Below are positions 1 through 5,418 of a stretch of 5,515 nucleotides of DNA, piece after piece. The DNA is taken from positions 1 through 5,515 of the forward strand of contig JAFAZL010000009.1 in the NCBI GenBank assembly GCA_019239815.1, given 5' to 3'. A program made the position numbers and the translations under genes. The notes under the pieces were generated by a model. That model was not told where the DNA came from. It was given only the letters and a program-made list of their open reading frames with translations, and made no database searches. Numbering within the stretch: the first letter of the stretch is position 1; each line of letters begins with the position of its first letter. The stretch is from Acidobacteriota bacterium. GTDB lineage: Bacteria > Acidobacteriota > Terriglobia > Acidoferrales > UBA7541.

Positions 1-317
1 GCATCTATCGCATGGTCCAGGAAGCGCTCAACAACGCCAACCGCCACGCCAACGCGAAAAATGTCGTTGTGGAATTAAGACAATCCGCGAATTCGATCAG
101 CGTCAAAATCGAAGACGACGGCGCCGGCTTTGATCCGAAACGCACACGCGGCATGGGCCTTCTCGGCATGGAAGAGCGCGTCAAGCGCCTCGGCGGCGCG
201 CTCACGATCGAATCCCGCCCCGGTACGCGAACCATCATTCGTGCCGAGCTTCCCGTCGACGCGAACGCAAACACAGACGCGAGCGCTACGCCGCCAGCAA
301 CACCCGCTCAATCATGA
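1..317 (+). CDS. Sensor histidine kinase, NarL/DegS type, C-terminal ATPase part (5' truncated by window)
   Basis: Only the last ~104 codons (frame starting at base 3) are present. They make the HATPase_c half that binds ATP and phosphorylates the partner regulator. Visible in order are the N box (E-A-L-N-N-A-N-R-H, ending at residue 15 of the fragment), the G1 box D-D-G-A-G-F-D (residues 38-44), the G2 box G-M-G-L-L-G-M-E-E-R (50-59), and the closing segment R-V-K-R-L-G-G-A-L. The G-L-x-G-M-x-E-R form is typical of the HisKA_3 family (NarX, DegS, LiaS), in which the phospho-accepting His lies upstream, here outside the window. The tail after the fold is Ala/Thr/Pro-rich and probably unstructured. 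The TGA stop (315-317) overlaps the ATG of the response regulator, so the two are co-transcribed and probably translationally coupled. The sensing domain and signal cannot be seen. Confidence 0.93.
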   Translation, partial: IYRMVQEALNNANRHANAKNVVVELRQSANSISVKIEDDGAGFDPKRTRGMGLLGMEERVKRLGGALTIESRPGTRTIIRAELPVDANANTDASATPPATPAQS

Positions 318-976
318 GCCCAAATCCAAAAAAAATTCGCATCTTGCTCGCCGACGACCACACCCTCATCCGTCGCGGCCTCCGTCTGCTCATCGAACAG
401 CAACCCGAACTCACCGTCGTCGGCGAAGCCGAAGACGGCCGTCAGGCCGTCACGCAAGCCGCCCAACTCAAACCCGACGTCGCCGTACTCGACATCGGCA
501 TGCCCAACCTCAACGGCATCGAAGCCGCCAAACAAATTTCCGACAGCGATTCGAAAACTTCGATCGTCATCCTCAGCATGTATTCCGACGAAACCTACAT
601 CCTCCGCGCCCTCAAAGCCGGCGCCCGCGGCTACCTGCTCAAAGATTCCGCCGAAACCGATCTCGTCCGCGCCATCCACAGCGTCGCCGAAGGTAAATCC
701 TTCTTCAGCCCTACCGTCAGCCGCGTCCTCCTCGACGACTACGTCCAAAAACTGAAACGCACAGGCGGCGAAAATTCTTACGACCTCCTCACCGCCCGCG
801 AACGCGAAGTCCTCCAGCTCGTCGCCGAAGGCAAATCCAACAAAGAAGTCGCCGACCTCCTCAATCTCAGCGTCTACACCGTCGAAACCCACCGCAGCAA
901 CATCATGGAAAAGTTAAATCTCAAAGGCGTTCCCGAACTCATCCTCTACGCCGTCCGCAAAGGCATCATCTCGTAA
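314..976 (+). CDS. NarL/FixJ-family response regulator (receiver + LuxR-type HTH)
   Basis: A complete 220-residue two-domain response regulator, the usual length for NarL-type proteins. The receiver domain (about 7-125) has the acidic pair D14-D15, phospho-acceptor D60 in V-L-D-I-G-M-P, switch residue S88, and K110 in L-L-K-D. The C-terminal LuxR/GerE helix-turn-helix spans about 156-217, with L-T-A-R-E-R-E-V-L (159-167), E-G-K-S-N-K-E-V-A (172-180) and recognition helix V-Y-T-V-E-T-H-R (187-194). It is a phosphorylation-controlled DNA-binding transcription factor acting in the cytoplasm, almost certainly phosphorylated by the kinase whose gene it overlaps. The start is set by the ATGA junction. 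No Shine-Dalgarno precedes it, which fits translational coupling. Its target genes are not shown by the sequence, and nothing proves it controls the genes to the right. Confidence 0.96.
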   Translation: MSPNPKKIRILLADDHTLIRRGLRLLIEQQPELTVVGEAEDGRQAVTQAAQLKPDVAVLDIGMPNLNGIEAAKQISDSDSKTSIVILSMYSDETYILRALKAGARGYLLKDSAETDLVRAIHSVAEGKSFFSPTVSRVLLDDYVQKLKRTGGENSYDLLTAREREVLQLVAEGKSNKEVADLLNLSVYTVETHRSNIMEKLNLKGVPELILYAVRKGIIS

Positions 977-1024
977 ATCTGTTTTTCTGTCGTGCACGAA
1001 GGAAATACGGAAGGAGAATACTTT

Positions 1025-1055
1025 CACACCGCGCTCGCTTTTGGGTGCCGGTGTG
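1025..1055. repeat. Inverted repeat CACACCG...CGGTGTG downstream of response regulator
   Basis: Perfect 7-bp arms (1025-1031 and 1049-1055) flank a 17-base spacer. The element sits 48 bases after the regulator stop codon. It could form a terminal hairpin for the two-component transcript, but the bases after it are GGTTTAGA rather than a T run, so terminator function is unproven. Confidence 0.45.
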
Positions 1056-1119
1056 GGTTTAGACTCAGCCAATCTCAAACCAACACGAGAAGCACCGTCT
1101 TCGCACCGCCACCCTGTAG

Positions 1120-1143
1120 CCGCGATCGTTTCCCAGATCGCGG
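1120..1143. repeat. Hairpin CCGCGATC-8 nt-GATCGCGG in convergent gap
   Basis: Perfect 8-bp arms (1120-1127 and 1136-1143) enclose an 8-base loop GTTTCCCA. With G/C-rich arms it would be stable in RNA read from either strand, so it could mark the 3' ends of both converging transcripts. GGTTTAG follows on the plus strand, and TACAGGG on the minus strand; neither is a strong uridine tract. It could equally be a copy of a dispersed REP-like palindrome. Confidence 0.55.
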
Positions 1144-1223
1144 GGTTTAGATCCCAGTCCACGCAAAACCGCGCGGCAGGGTCCCAATTTCTGTTCTTGT
1201 CTCGCTGCAAAAAGTAGCAGGCG

Positions 1224-2477
1224 TCAAATCCGCAAAAAAATCTTCTTCCGATACATCCAGTAAAGCATCAACCAAAAAACCGCCAACACCGCCAGCCCTT
1301 CAAAAAACGGTTGCAACCCCGCTCCCGCGAACGCAAAGAACCGCGCCCCCAGATGGATGCGAAACGTCGACATCAAGAATGCCGGCGTCAAATGCGCAAT
1401 CAAATACGCCGCCATCGAATTCATCCCAACCACAACCAGCGGAAACGCCCATTTCCGATAGCCTTTCACTTCAATCACCCAGCAAAACCCCGCCAAAAAC
1501 AAAAAACAAATCCCGCCGCTGAACAACGTCCAGCTCGGAGTCCAAATCCGCTTCACGATCGGGCAAATCCCCGCCACATGCAGCAGCAATCCTGCCGCCA
1601 CCCCACCAACTCCCGCCACCAACAATTTCTTAAACGGAATCGCCGGTGCCGCCGCCCGCAACCATCGCCCCGCAAGCAATCCCAAAATCATCGTCCCCAG
1701 CGTCGGAATAAAGCTCAGTGTCAAATACCCGCCATCATTCGCTACAAATGGCGACGTCCGCGGAAACAGATTCAGAAACCACTGATCGAACGCATTCCCC
1801 AGATTCGCATTCTTATTCCAATGCGCCAAAAACCCCGAAAAATTGTGCGCCTGCGCCCAATCCGCCGAAACGCCCACGGCCTGCCAGTCAAATCCCGGCC
1901 CCGCCACCGGATACAACGCCCAAGCCAGCCAATACGCAAACAAAATCGACCCGAACGCGATCCAAATCCACTTCTCTCGCTTCACATATCCCAGCAAAAA
2001 CAAAAACACATACCCGCACCCGATCTGCGTCAACGTATCTTCAAACGTGAAGTACGTCTGCGGATGGTCGATCGACCGCAGAAAAAATCCCAAAATAATC
2101 AGCACAAACGCGCGCCAGATCGCATGCCCCAATTGATCCCCGAAGCTTTTCCCCTTCGCAATTCGGCTCGCAATCGAATACGGCAGCGCCACCCCAACCA
2201 AAAAAGAAAATCCCGGCTGGATCGTGTCATGCAGCGAACACCCCACCCACTCCGTGTGCGACTGGTTGAAGCTCAAAAAACTCCAGAACCAATTCCCTGG
2301 AAACGCCTTCGCCACTTCCGAAAATCGCAGCACTTCGCCCATCATCAACAACATCACGAGTCCGCGATACGCATCGACCGCAATATTCCGCGGTGCAACA
2401 GCGGACGCAGCAACCGGTCGCGTCGCCGTCTGCTCGACCACCATCGGAAAATCAGCCGCGCCCGTAACCGTACTCAT
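1224..2477 (-). CDS. DUF5009 / NagX / HGSNAT-like membrane acyltransferase
   Basis: A multi-pass membrane protein of 417 residues from the chosen start, with about nine or ten hydrophobic segments. It resembles the bacterial DUF5009/COG4299 (NagX) group related to human heparan-alpha-glucosaminide N-acetyltransferase. Those enzymes take acetyl from cytoplasmic acetyl-CoA and transfer it to an amino sugar on the far side of the membrane. Visible hallmarks are V-D-A-Y-R-G-L (34-40) opening the first membrane helix, H74 in H-T-E-W-V-G (aligning by eye with the active-site His region of the human enzyme), L-H-D-T-I-Q-P-G-F-S-F (82-92) and a late G-M-N-S-M-A-A-Y-L helix. The ATG at 2477 overlaps the TGA of the upstream GH109 gene (2476-2474) as ATGA, with GAGGAA 12 bases upstream. 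An in-frame ATG at 2504 would add nine residues and a 31-base overlap but has a poorer ribosome site. It is the second gene of a two-gene unit. Substrate unknown. Confidence 0.86.
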   Translation of the reverse strand: MSTVTGAADFPMVVEQTATRPVAASAVAPRNIAVDAYRGLVMLLMMGEVLRFSEVAKAFPGNWFWSFLSFNQSHTEWVGCSLHDTIQPGFSFLVGVALPYSIASRIAKGKSFGDQLGHAIWRAFVLIILGFFLRSIDHPQTYFTFEDTLTQIGCGYVFLFLLGYVKREKWIWIAFGSILFAYWLAWALYPVAGPGFDWQAVGVSADWAQAHNFSGFLAHWNKNANLGNAFDQWFLNLFPRTSPFVANDGGYLTLSFIPTLGTMILGLLAGRWLRAAAPAIPFKKLLVAGVGGVAAGLLLHVAGICPIVKRIWTPSWTLFSGGICFLFLAGFCWVIEVKGYRKWAFPLVVVGMNSMAAYLIAHLTPAFLMSTFRIHLGARFFAFAGAGLQPFFEGLAVLAVFWLMLYWMYRKKIFLRI

Positions 2478-3901
2478 ATCGCCGATCCATTCCTCTGCTT
2501 CCATGCCCCATGCGTGAAATCCGGAAACTTCTGCGGCGCGCTACCTTGCGCCACCGACTTCTCGCTCAGCCCCGCAATCGCGCTCCACGCCGCCGCATCA
2601 TAAACGTCGATGTCCGGCTCCAGCCCTTCGCGCAAACACTGCACCAGCCGCAGCAACATCAAATAATCCATCCCGCCGTGCCCTTTGTCCTCGGCGTCCT
2701 TCCCATGCTCCTTCCAAAGCCTGTGCTCGTACTGGTCTTTGTACGCGTCCAGCCCCGTGTACGCTTCCTCGCCCTTCTGCCCGTCGAAAAATATCCGATC
2801 AGGATACCCGCGAAACATCCCCTTTACACCCTTGATCAAATTAATCCGATCATACGGCTGCGGATTGACCACGTCATGTTGCACCATAATCGTCCGCCCC
2901 TTCGCCGTCTTGATCAACGAAGTATTCATGTCCCCGCAAATATATTTTTCCTTCCACTTCGGACTATCCTTCGGAACGGTCGCCTCGCGATACGCGTCCA
3001 GCCCCGCTTGCGGCGAACTCATCGACACAATGTAGTCAAACTTATCTCCCCGATTGATCCCCATGTAATTCGCCACCGGCCCAAGCCCGTGCGTCGGATA
3101 CATATTCCCGTTGACCTTCGTGTGCCAATCGCGCCGCCACAATCCTTCGCTGCGGTCCTCATTCACAATCTTCCGCAAATCGTGAATGTACGCGCCCTCG
3201 CCATGCAGCAACTCCCCGAACATCCCGGCGCGAACCAGGTTCATCACCAGCAGTTCGCTCTCGCCGTAGCAGCAGTTCTCCATGATCATGCAGTGCCGCC
3301 GCGTCTTCTCCGACGTATCGACGATCTCCTGGCACTCTTCCACCGTCACAACCGCCGGCACTTCCAGCCCGGCGTGCGCCCCGCCCTTCATCGCCGCAAT
3401 CCCCATCGGCGCATGCCACTGCCACGGCGTAGCGATATAAATGAAATCCAGATCGTTCCGTTTGCAAAGATTTTCGAAATCGTGCTCGCCGTTCGTATAA
3501 ATCTCCGGCTTCTTCCCGCCGTTCTTCTCCACCATCTCCTGCGCGTGTGTCGCGTGCTCTTTCACCGAGTCGCAAATCGCATTCACCTGCACATGCGGCA
3601 CCGCCAAAAAGTTCGCGAGCATCCCCGTCCCGCGGCTGCCCACACCAATCACACCCAGCCGCACCGTATCCCGCGCCTCAAATTTCACGCCGACCATCGT
3701 CTGCCCATTCGTAGCCGCGGCGCGAGCGCTCTCTTTCGCAACCGCATCCCCCGACGCAGCTCCACTCAACTCCGCTCCAGCCAATCGCGACGCCCCCAGC
3801 CCAGCCCCAACCAACCCAGCACCGGCCAATCCGACACCCGTCCTGAGCAATTGCCGCCGCGAAACCTGCCGCTCATCCATCTTCGTGTCATCGCTATTCA
3901 T
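2474..3901 (-). CDS. Tat-exported Gfo/Idh/MocA oxidoreductase-fold protein, glycoside hydrolase family 109-like (alpha-N-acetylgalactosaminidase)
   Basis: 475 residues. GH109 enzymes cleave terminal alpha-N-acetylgalactosamine by an NAD-dependent oxidation-elimination mechanism. The N-terminus is a twin-arginine signal: S-R-R-Q-L-L (14-19), a Gly/Ala-rich hydrophobic stretch (22-37), and a likely cleavage near A43 (L-A-G-A). An Ala-rich linker follows, then the NAD-binding Rossmann start V-I-G-V-G-S-R-G (84-91). GH109-typical blocks are A-T-P-W-Q-W-H-A-P (157-165), E-V-P-A (180-183), M-E-N-C-C-Y-G (207-213), Y-I-H-D-L-R (238-243) and Y-P-T-H-G-L-G-P-V (268-276). The Y268/H271 pair appears to match residues implicated in catalysis in Elizabethkingia NagA (recalled, not aligned). 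The start is ATG 3901, with AGGA seven bases upstream; a TTG directly before it (3904) is less likely. It overlaps the downstream membrane gene by ATGA. Substrate specificity is inferred from family, so a related glycoside is possible. Confidence 0.9.
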   Translation of the reverse strand: MNSDDTKMDERQVSRRQLLRTGVGLAGAGLVGAGLGASRLAGAELSGAASGDAVAKESARAAATNGQTMVGVKFEARDTVRLGVIGVGSRGTGMLANFLAVPHVQVNAICDSVKEHATHAQEMVEKNGGKKPEIYTNGEHDFENLCKRNDLDFIYIATPWQWHAPMGIAAMKGGAHAGLEVPAVVTVEECQEIVDTSEKTRRHCMIMENCCYGESELLVMNLVRAGMFGELLHGEGAYIHDLRKIVNEDRSEGLWRRDWHTKVNGNMYPTHGLGPVANYMGINRGDKFDYIVSMSSPQAGLDAYREATVPKDSPKWKEKYICGDMNTSLIKTAKGRTIMVQHDVVNPQPYDRINLIKGVKGMFRGYPDRIFFDGQKGEEAYTGLDAYKDQYEHRLWKEHGKDAEDKGHGGMDYLMLLRLVQCLREGLEPDIDVYDAAAWSAIAGLSEKSVAQGSAPQKFPDFTHGAWKQRNGSAI

Positions 3902-3990
3902 CAAGTTGTCCTATCCCCCGATATCGTCGTGACTCGTCCTTGAGGTATCTGCGGCATTCCGCATTCTGAACGCAGGCATGTTACACCTAC

Positions 3991-4021
3991 TTTCGAACGA
4001 AACCATCCGAAACCTTTCGGA
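3991..4021. promoter_or_regulatory. Candidate operator: paired inverted repeats with 10-bp-phased CGAAACC
   Basis: Two adjacent inverted repeats are seen: TTTCG-AA-CGAAA (3991-4002) and the stronger TCCGAAA-CC-TTTCGGA (4006-4021, perfect 7-bp arms). In addition CGAAACC occurs at 3998-4004 and 4008-4014, exactly ten bases apart, which puts the two copies on the same DNA face. The block lies about 90-120 bases upstream of the GH109 start, over the place where a -35 would fall for the weak -10 at 3978-3983. This is consistent with repression by a dimeric regulator. The GAAA...TTTC arms recall LacI/GalR-type sites, but those usually have a central CG. The regulator is unknown. Confidence 0.4.
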
Positions 4022-4030
4022 ATTGATTGA

Positions 4031-4063
4031 CACCCTGCCCACGGCTCACCGTGTTCCTGGGTG
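4031..4063 (+). promoter_or_regulatory. Leader hairpin able to compete with the following terminator
   Basis: CACCC (4031-4035) can pair with GGGTG (4059-4063) around an inner perfect hairpin CACGG-CTCA-CCGTG (4040-4053). The same GGGTG can instead pair with CACCC at 4067-4071 across the three-base loop CCG, which would break the left arm of the terminator at 4064-4098. The order 1-2-3-4 with 1:2 plus 3:4 against 2:3 is the arrangement of an attenuator. No leader peptide or known riboswitch core is recognised, so the role is inferred. Confidence 0.35.
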
Positions 4064-4098
4064 CCGCACCCTCTGGTTTCAGGGGGTGCGGATTTTTT
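4064..4098 (+). terminator. Strong hairpin plus T6 (intrinsic terminator or attenuator) upstream of reductase gene
   Basis: Bases 4064-4075 pair with 4080-4091 (12 pairs including one G-T; outer arms CCGCACCC / GGGTGCGG) around loop GTTT. ATTTTTT (4092-4098) follows directly. This has the form of a rho-independent terminator on the plus strand; on the minus strand the stem is followed by CACCC and would not terminate. No plus-strand gene ends here: the nearest upstream gene runs the other way. It could stop a leader transcript of the reductase gene, end a small RNA, stop transcription antisense to other units, or belong to a dispersed hairpin family. Confidence 0.65.
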
Positions 4099-4234
4099 CG
4101 ATCCTTGACGCACCAACGAAAATCCATTCCTCGCGCCCGTTCAAAAGAAAGTTCGCAACACCCATCGTTCCACCGCATCCAAAGCATCAATTCACGCTAT
4201 GACGAGAATTCGAAATGGCGTAATGGAGCAATCG

Positions 4235-5191
4235 ATGCCCGATCCCGGCGACATCCGCCTCACCAAACTTCCCCTCGCCCACAACGCCGGCCGAATCCCC
4301 GCCCTCGGCTTCGGCACCCTTATCCCCGACCACGCCGAAACGATCTCCGCTACTCGCGACGCCCTCCTCGCCGGCTTCCGCCATTTCGACTGCGCCGAAC
4401 GCTACGGCAACGAACGCGAGGTTGGCCAAGCACTAAAAGAAGGCCTCGCCGCGACCAGTCTTTCGCGTGAAAATATCTTCGTCACCACCAAACTCTGGAA
4501 CTCCAATCACCGCCCCGACCGCGTCGAACCCGCCTTCAACGCCAGTCTCGCCCGCCTCGGCCTCGACTACCTCGACCTCTATCTCATCCACACGCCCTAC
4601 GCCTTCCAACCCGGCGACAACTACGACCCGCGCGACAAAGACGGTAACGTAATCTACGACCGCGACACCACTCTGCTCGAGACCTGGAAAGCCCTCGAAT
4701 CTCTCGTCGAACACGGCAAATGCCGCGCCATCGGCCTCTCCGACATCACTCTGGAAGCTCTCAAACCGATTTACGACGCAGCACGCATCAAACCGGCCGT
4801 CGTCCAGGTCGAATCCCATCCCTACCTGCCGGAAACCGAACTCCTCGACTACTGCAACAAAAACAACATCGTTCTCCTCGCCTTCGCCCCGCTCGGTCAC
4901 GGCATGAAACCTGGCCTCATCGAAGATCCCGTCATCACCGCCGTTGCCGCTCGCGTCGGCAAAACTCCCGCCCAAGTTCTGCTTGCATGGGCCATTCAGC
5001 GCGGCACCGCCTTGCTGACCACGCCCAAATCCGCCGCCCGCGCCAAAGAAAATTTCGACATCGCCCGCCTCCCCCAAGACGCCTTCGACGAAATCAGCCA
5101 GATCCAAACGCGCCAGCGCCTCAACTCCGTAGTAAACACCGGCGTCCCCGGCTTCATCCCCCAATCCAAATCCACCTCCGCAGGAAAATGA
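4235..5191 (+). CDS. Aldo/keto reductase (NADPH-dependent, single TIM barrel)
   Basis: 318 residues from the chosen ATG, the usual aldo/keto reductase length. Members reduce aldehydes, ketones or sugar carbonyls in the cytoplasm with NAD(P)H. The catalytic tetrad is visible: D52 and Y57 in F-D-C-A-E-R-Y-G-N-E, K86 in T-T-K-L-W-N, and H119 in L-I-H-T-P-Y. Further family blocks are I-P-A-L-G-F-G-T near the start, G-L-S-D-I (167-171), Q-V-E-S-H-P-Y (191-197) and a C-terminal T-T-P-K-S...R...E-N cofactor segment (262-273). An insert after H119 resembles that of the xylose/aldehyde reductase branch. The ATG at 4235 has GGAG six bases upstream. In-frame ATGs at 4223 and 4199 would add 4 or 12 residues that match no family sequence and lack good ribosome sites. 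Odd points: G-L-S-D where most relatives have G-V-S-N, and a K-S-to-R spacing two residues short. Exact substrate unknown. Confidence 0.93.
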   Translation: MPDPGDIRLTKLPLAHNAGRIPALGFGTLIPDHAETISATRDALLAGFRHFDCAERYGNEREVGQALKEGLAATSLSRENIFVTTKLWNSNHRPDRVEPAFNASLARLGLDYLDLYLIHTPYAFQPGDNYDPRDKDGNVIYDRDTTLLETWKALESLVEHGKCRAIGLSDITLEALKPIYDAARIKPAVVQVESHPYLPETELLDYCNKNNIVLLAFAPLGHGMKPGLIEDPVITAVAARVGKTPAQVLLAWAIQRGTALLTTPKSAARAKENFDIARLPQDAFDEISQIQTRQRLNSVVNTGVPGFIPQSKSTSAGK

Positions 5192-5277
5192 CCCATCAAA
5201 AACATCGGAACCAGGAAGGAAGTTCGTCTTAAGGCCCTGATGCCAATTCGCGGCACCTCGCGCACCACCACTTCAAC

Positions 5278-5364
5278 TGTCATCCTGAACGAAGTGAGCC
5301 GATGCTTTCTCTTCTCGCGTTCGCTTCTTGCGAACGCGTCGGCTCCGCAGTGAAGGATCTCAGC
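5278..5364. repeat. Nested inverted-repeat element of the TGTCATCCTGA...GAAGGATCT type
   Basis: The element opens with TGTCATCCTGAACGAAGTGA (5278-5297) and closes with AGTGAAGGATCTCAG (5350-5364). ATCCT near the left end pairs with AGGAT near the right. Inside, GAGCCGATGC (5296-5305) pairs with GCGTCGGCTC (5336-5345; nine pairs plus one G-T), and CGCGTTCGC-TTCTT-GCGAACGCG (5316-5338) is a perfect 9-bp hairpin sharing three bases with the former. I recall edge sequences of this kind as very abundant dispersed repeats in Acidobacteriota and some other genomes. That recollection was not searched. No coding frame or transposase is present, so it is a small non-autonomous or REP-like element. It sits 3' of the reductase gene, where it could stabilise or end the transcript. 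Confidence 0.65.
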
Positions 5365-5418
5365 TGCCCCATTAGCCATAAACTCCAGCGCGAGCGCAAA
5401 GACCGTAAATCAAGTTAA

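Larger units (their letters stand above)
977..1223. other. Convergent intergenic region with two hairpins, no gene seen
   Basis: This 247-bp gap lies between the 3' ends of the response regulator and the membrane protein. It holds a 10-bp palindrome TCGTGCACGA (990-999), a tandem near-repeat GAAGGAAATAC / GGAAGGAGAATAC (998-1021), and two inverted repeats listed separately. GGGTTTAGA occurs twice (1055-1063 and 1143-1151), each time at the right edge of a hairpin. No long T tract follows either hairpin, so classical intrinsic termination is not evident. I see no convincing open frame: the minus-strand frame crossing it (1210-914) has no family features and runs into the regulator gene antisense. 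Confidence 0.6.
3902..4234. other. Divergent control region between the GH109 and aldo/keto reductase genes
   Basis: 333 bp separate two genes pointing away from each other, so promoters for both should lie here. Going left to right: AGGA ribosome site for the GH109 gene (complement of 3909-3912); a small hairpin TGCGG-CATT-CCGCA (3950-3963) that would sit in the GH109 leader; a weak minus-strand -10-like TAACAT (complement of 3978-3983) without a convincing -35; the palindromic block 3991-4021; the CACCC/GGGTG structured segment and terminator-like hairpin 4031-4098; a lone TTGACG (4105-4110) with no matching -10; and GGAG (4225-4228), which sets the reductase start. I see no supportable gene in it. 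Confidence 0.7.

Noticed and set aside
308..892. 194-codon minus-strand frame over the response regulator
   Set aside because: Phe/Gly/Asp/Glu-rich antisense shadow of a gene with an intact receiver and HTH.
977..1223. CRISPR, tRNA or attachment site in the convergent gap
   Set aside because: Only two unlike hairpins and one 9-base direct repeat are present; there is no regular spacing, cloverleaf or integrase nearby.
1311..2603. 430-codon plus-strand open frame opposite the membrane protein gene
   Set aside because: Basic, Gln/Arg/Pro-rich composition typical of an antisense shadow, and no ribosome site or domain seen.
2510..3943. 477-codon plus-strand open frame opposite the GH109-like gene
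   Set aside because: Arg/His/Pro-rich translation with no family motifs, lying fully antisense to a gene with clear Tat and Rossmann signatures; it comes from G/C-biased third positions on the other strand.
4027..4056. TTGACA at 4027-4032 as a plus-strand -35 box
   Set aside because: No -10-like hexamer at the expected distance; the zone is taken up by the CACGG/CCGTG hairpin. Kept only as part of the leader discussion.
4433..5164. 243-codon minus-strand frame over the aldo/keto reductase
   Set aside because: Gly/Val/Glu/Phe-rich shadow opposite a gene with an intact catalytic tetrad.
5240..5353. Short plus-strand frame from ATG 5240 through the repeat element to TGA 5351-5353
   Set aside because: Most of it is translated repeat sequence, with no recognised motif and no good ribosome site.
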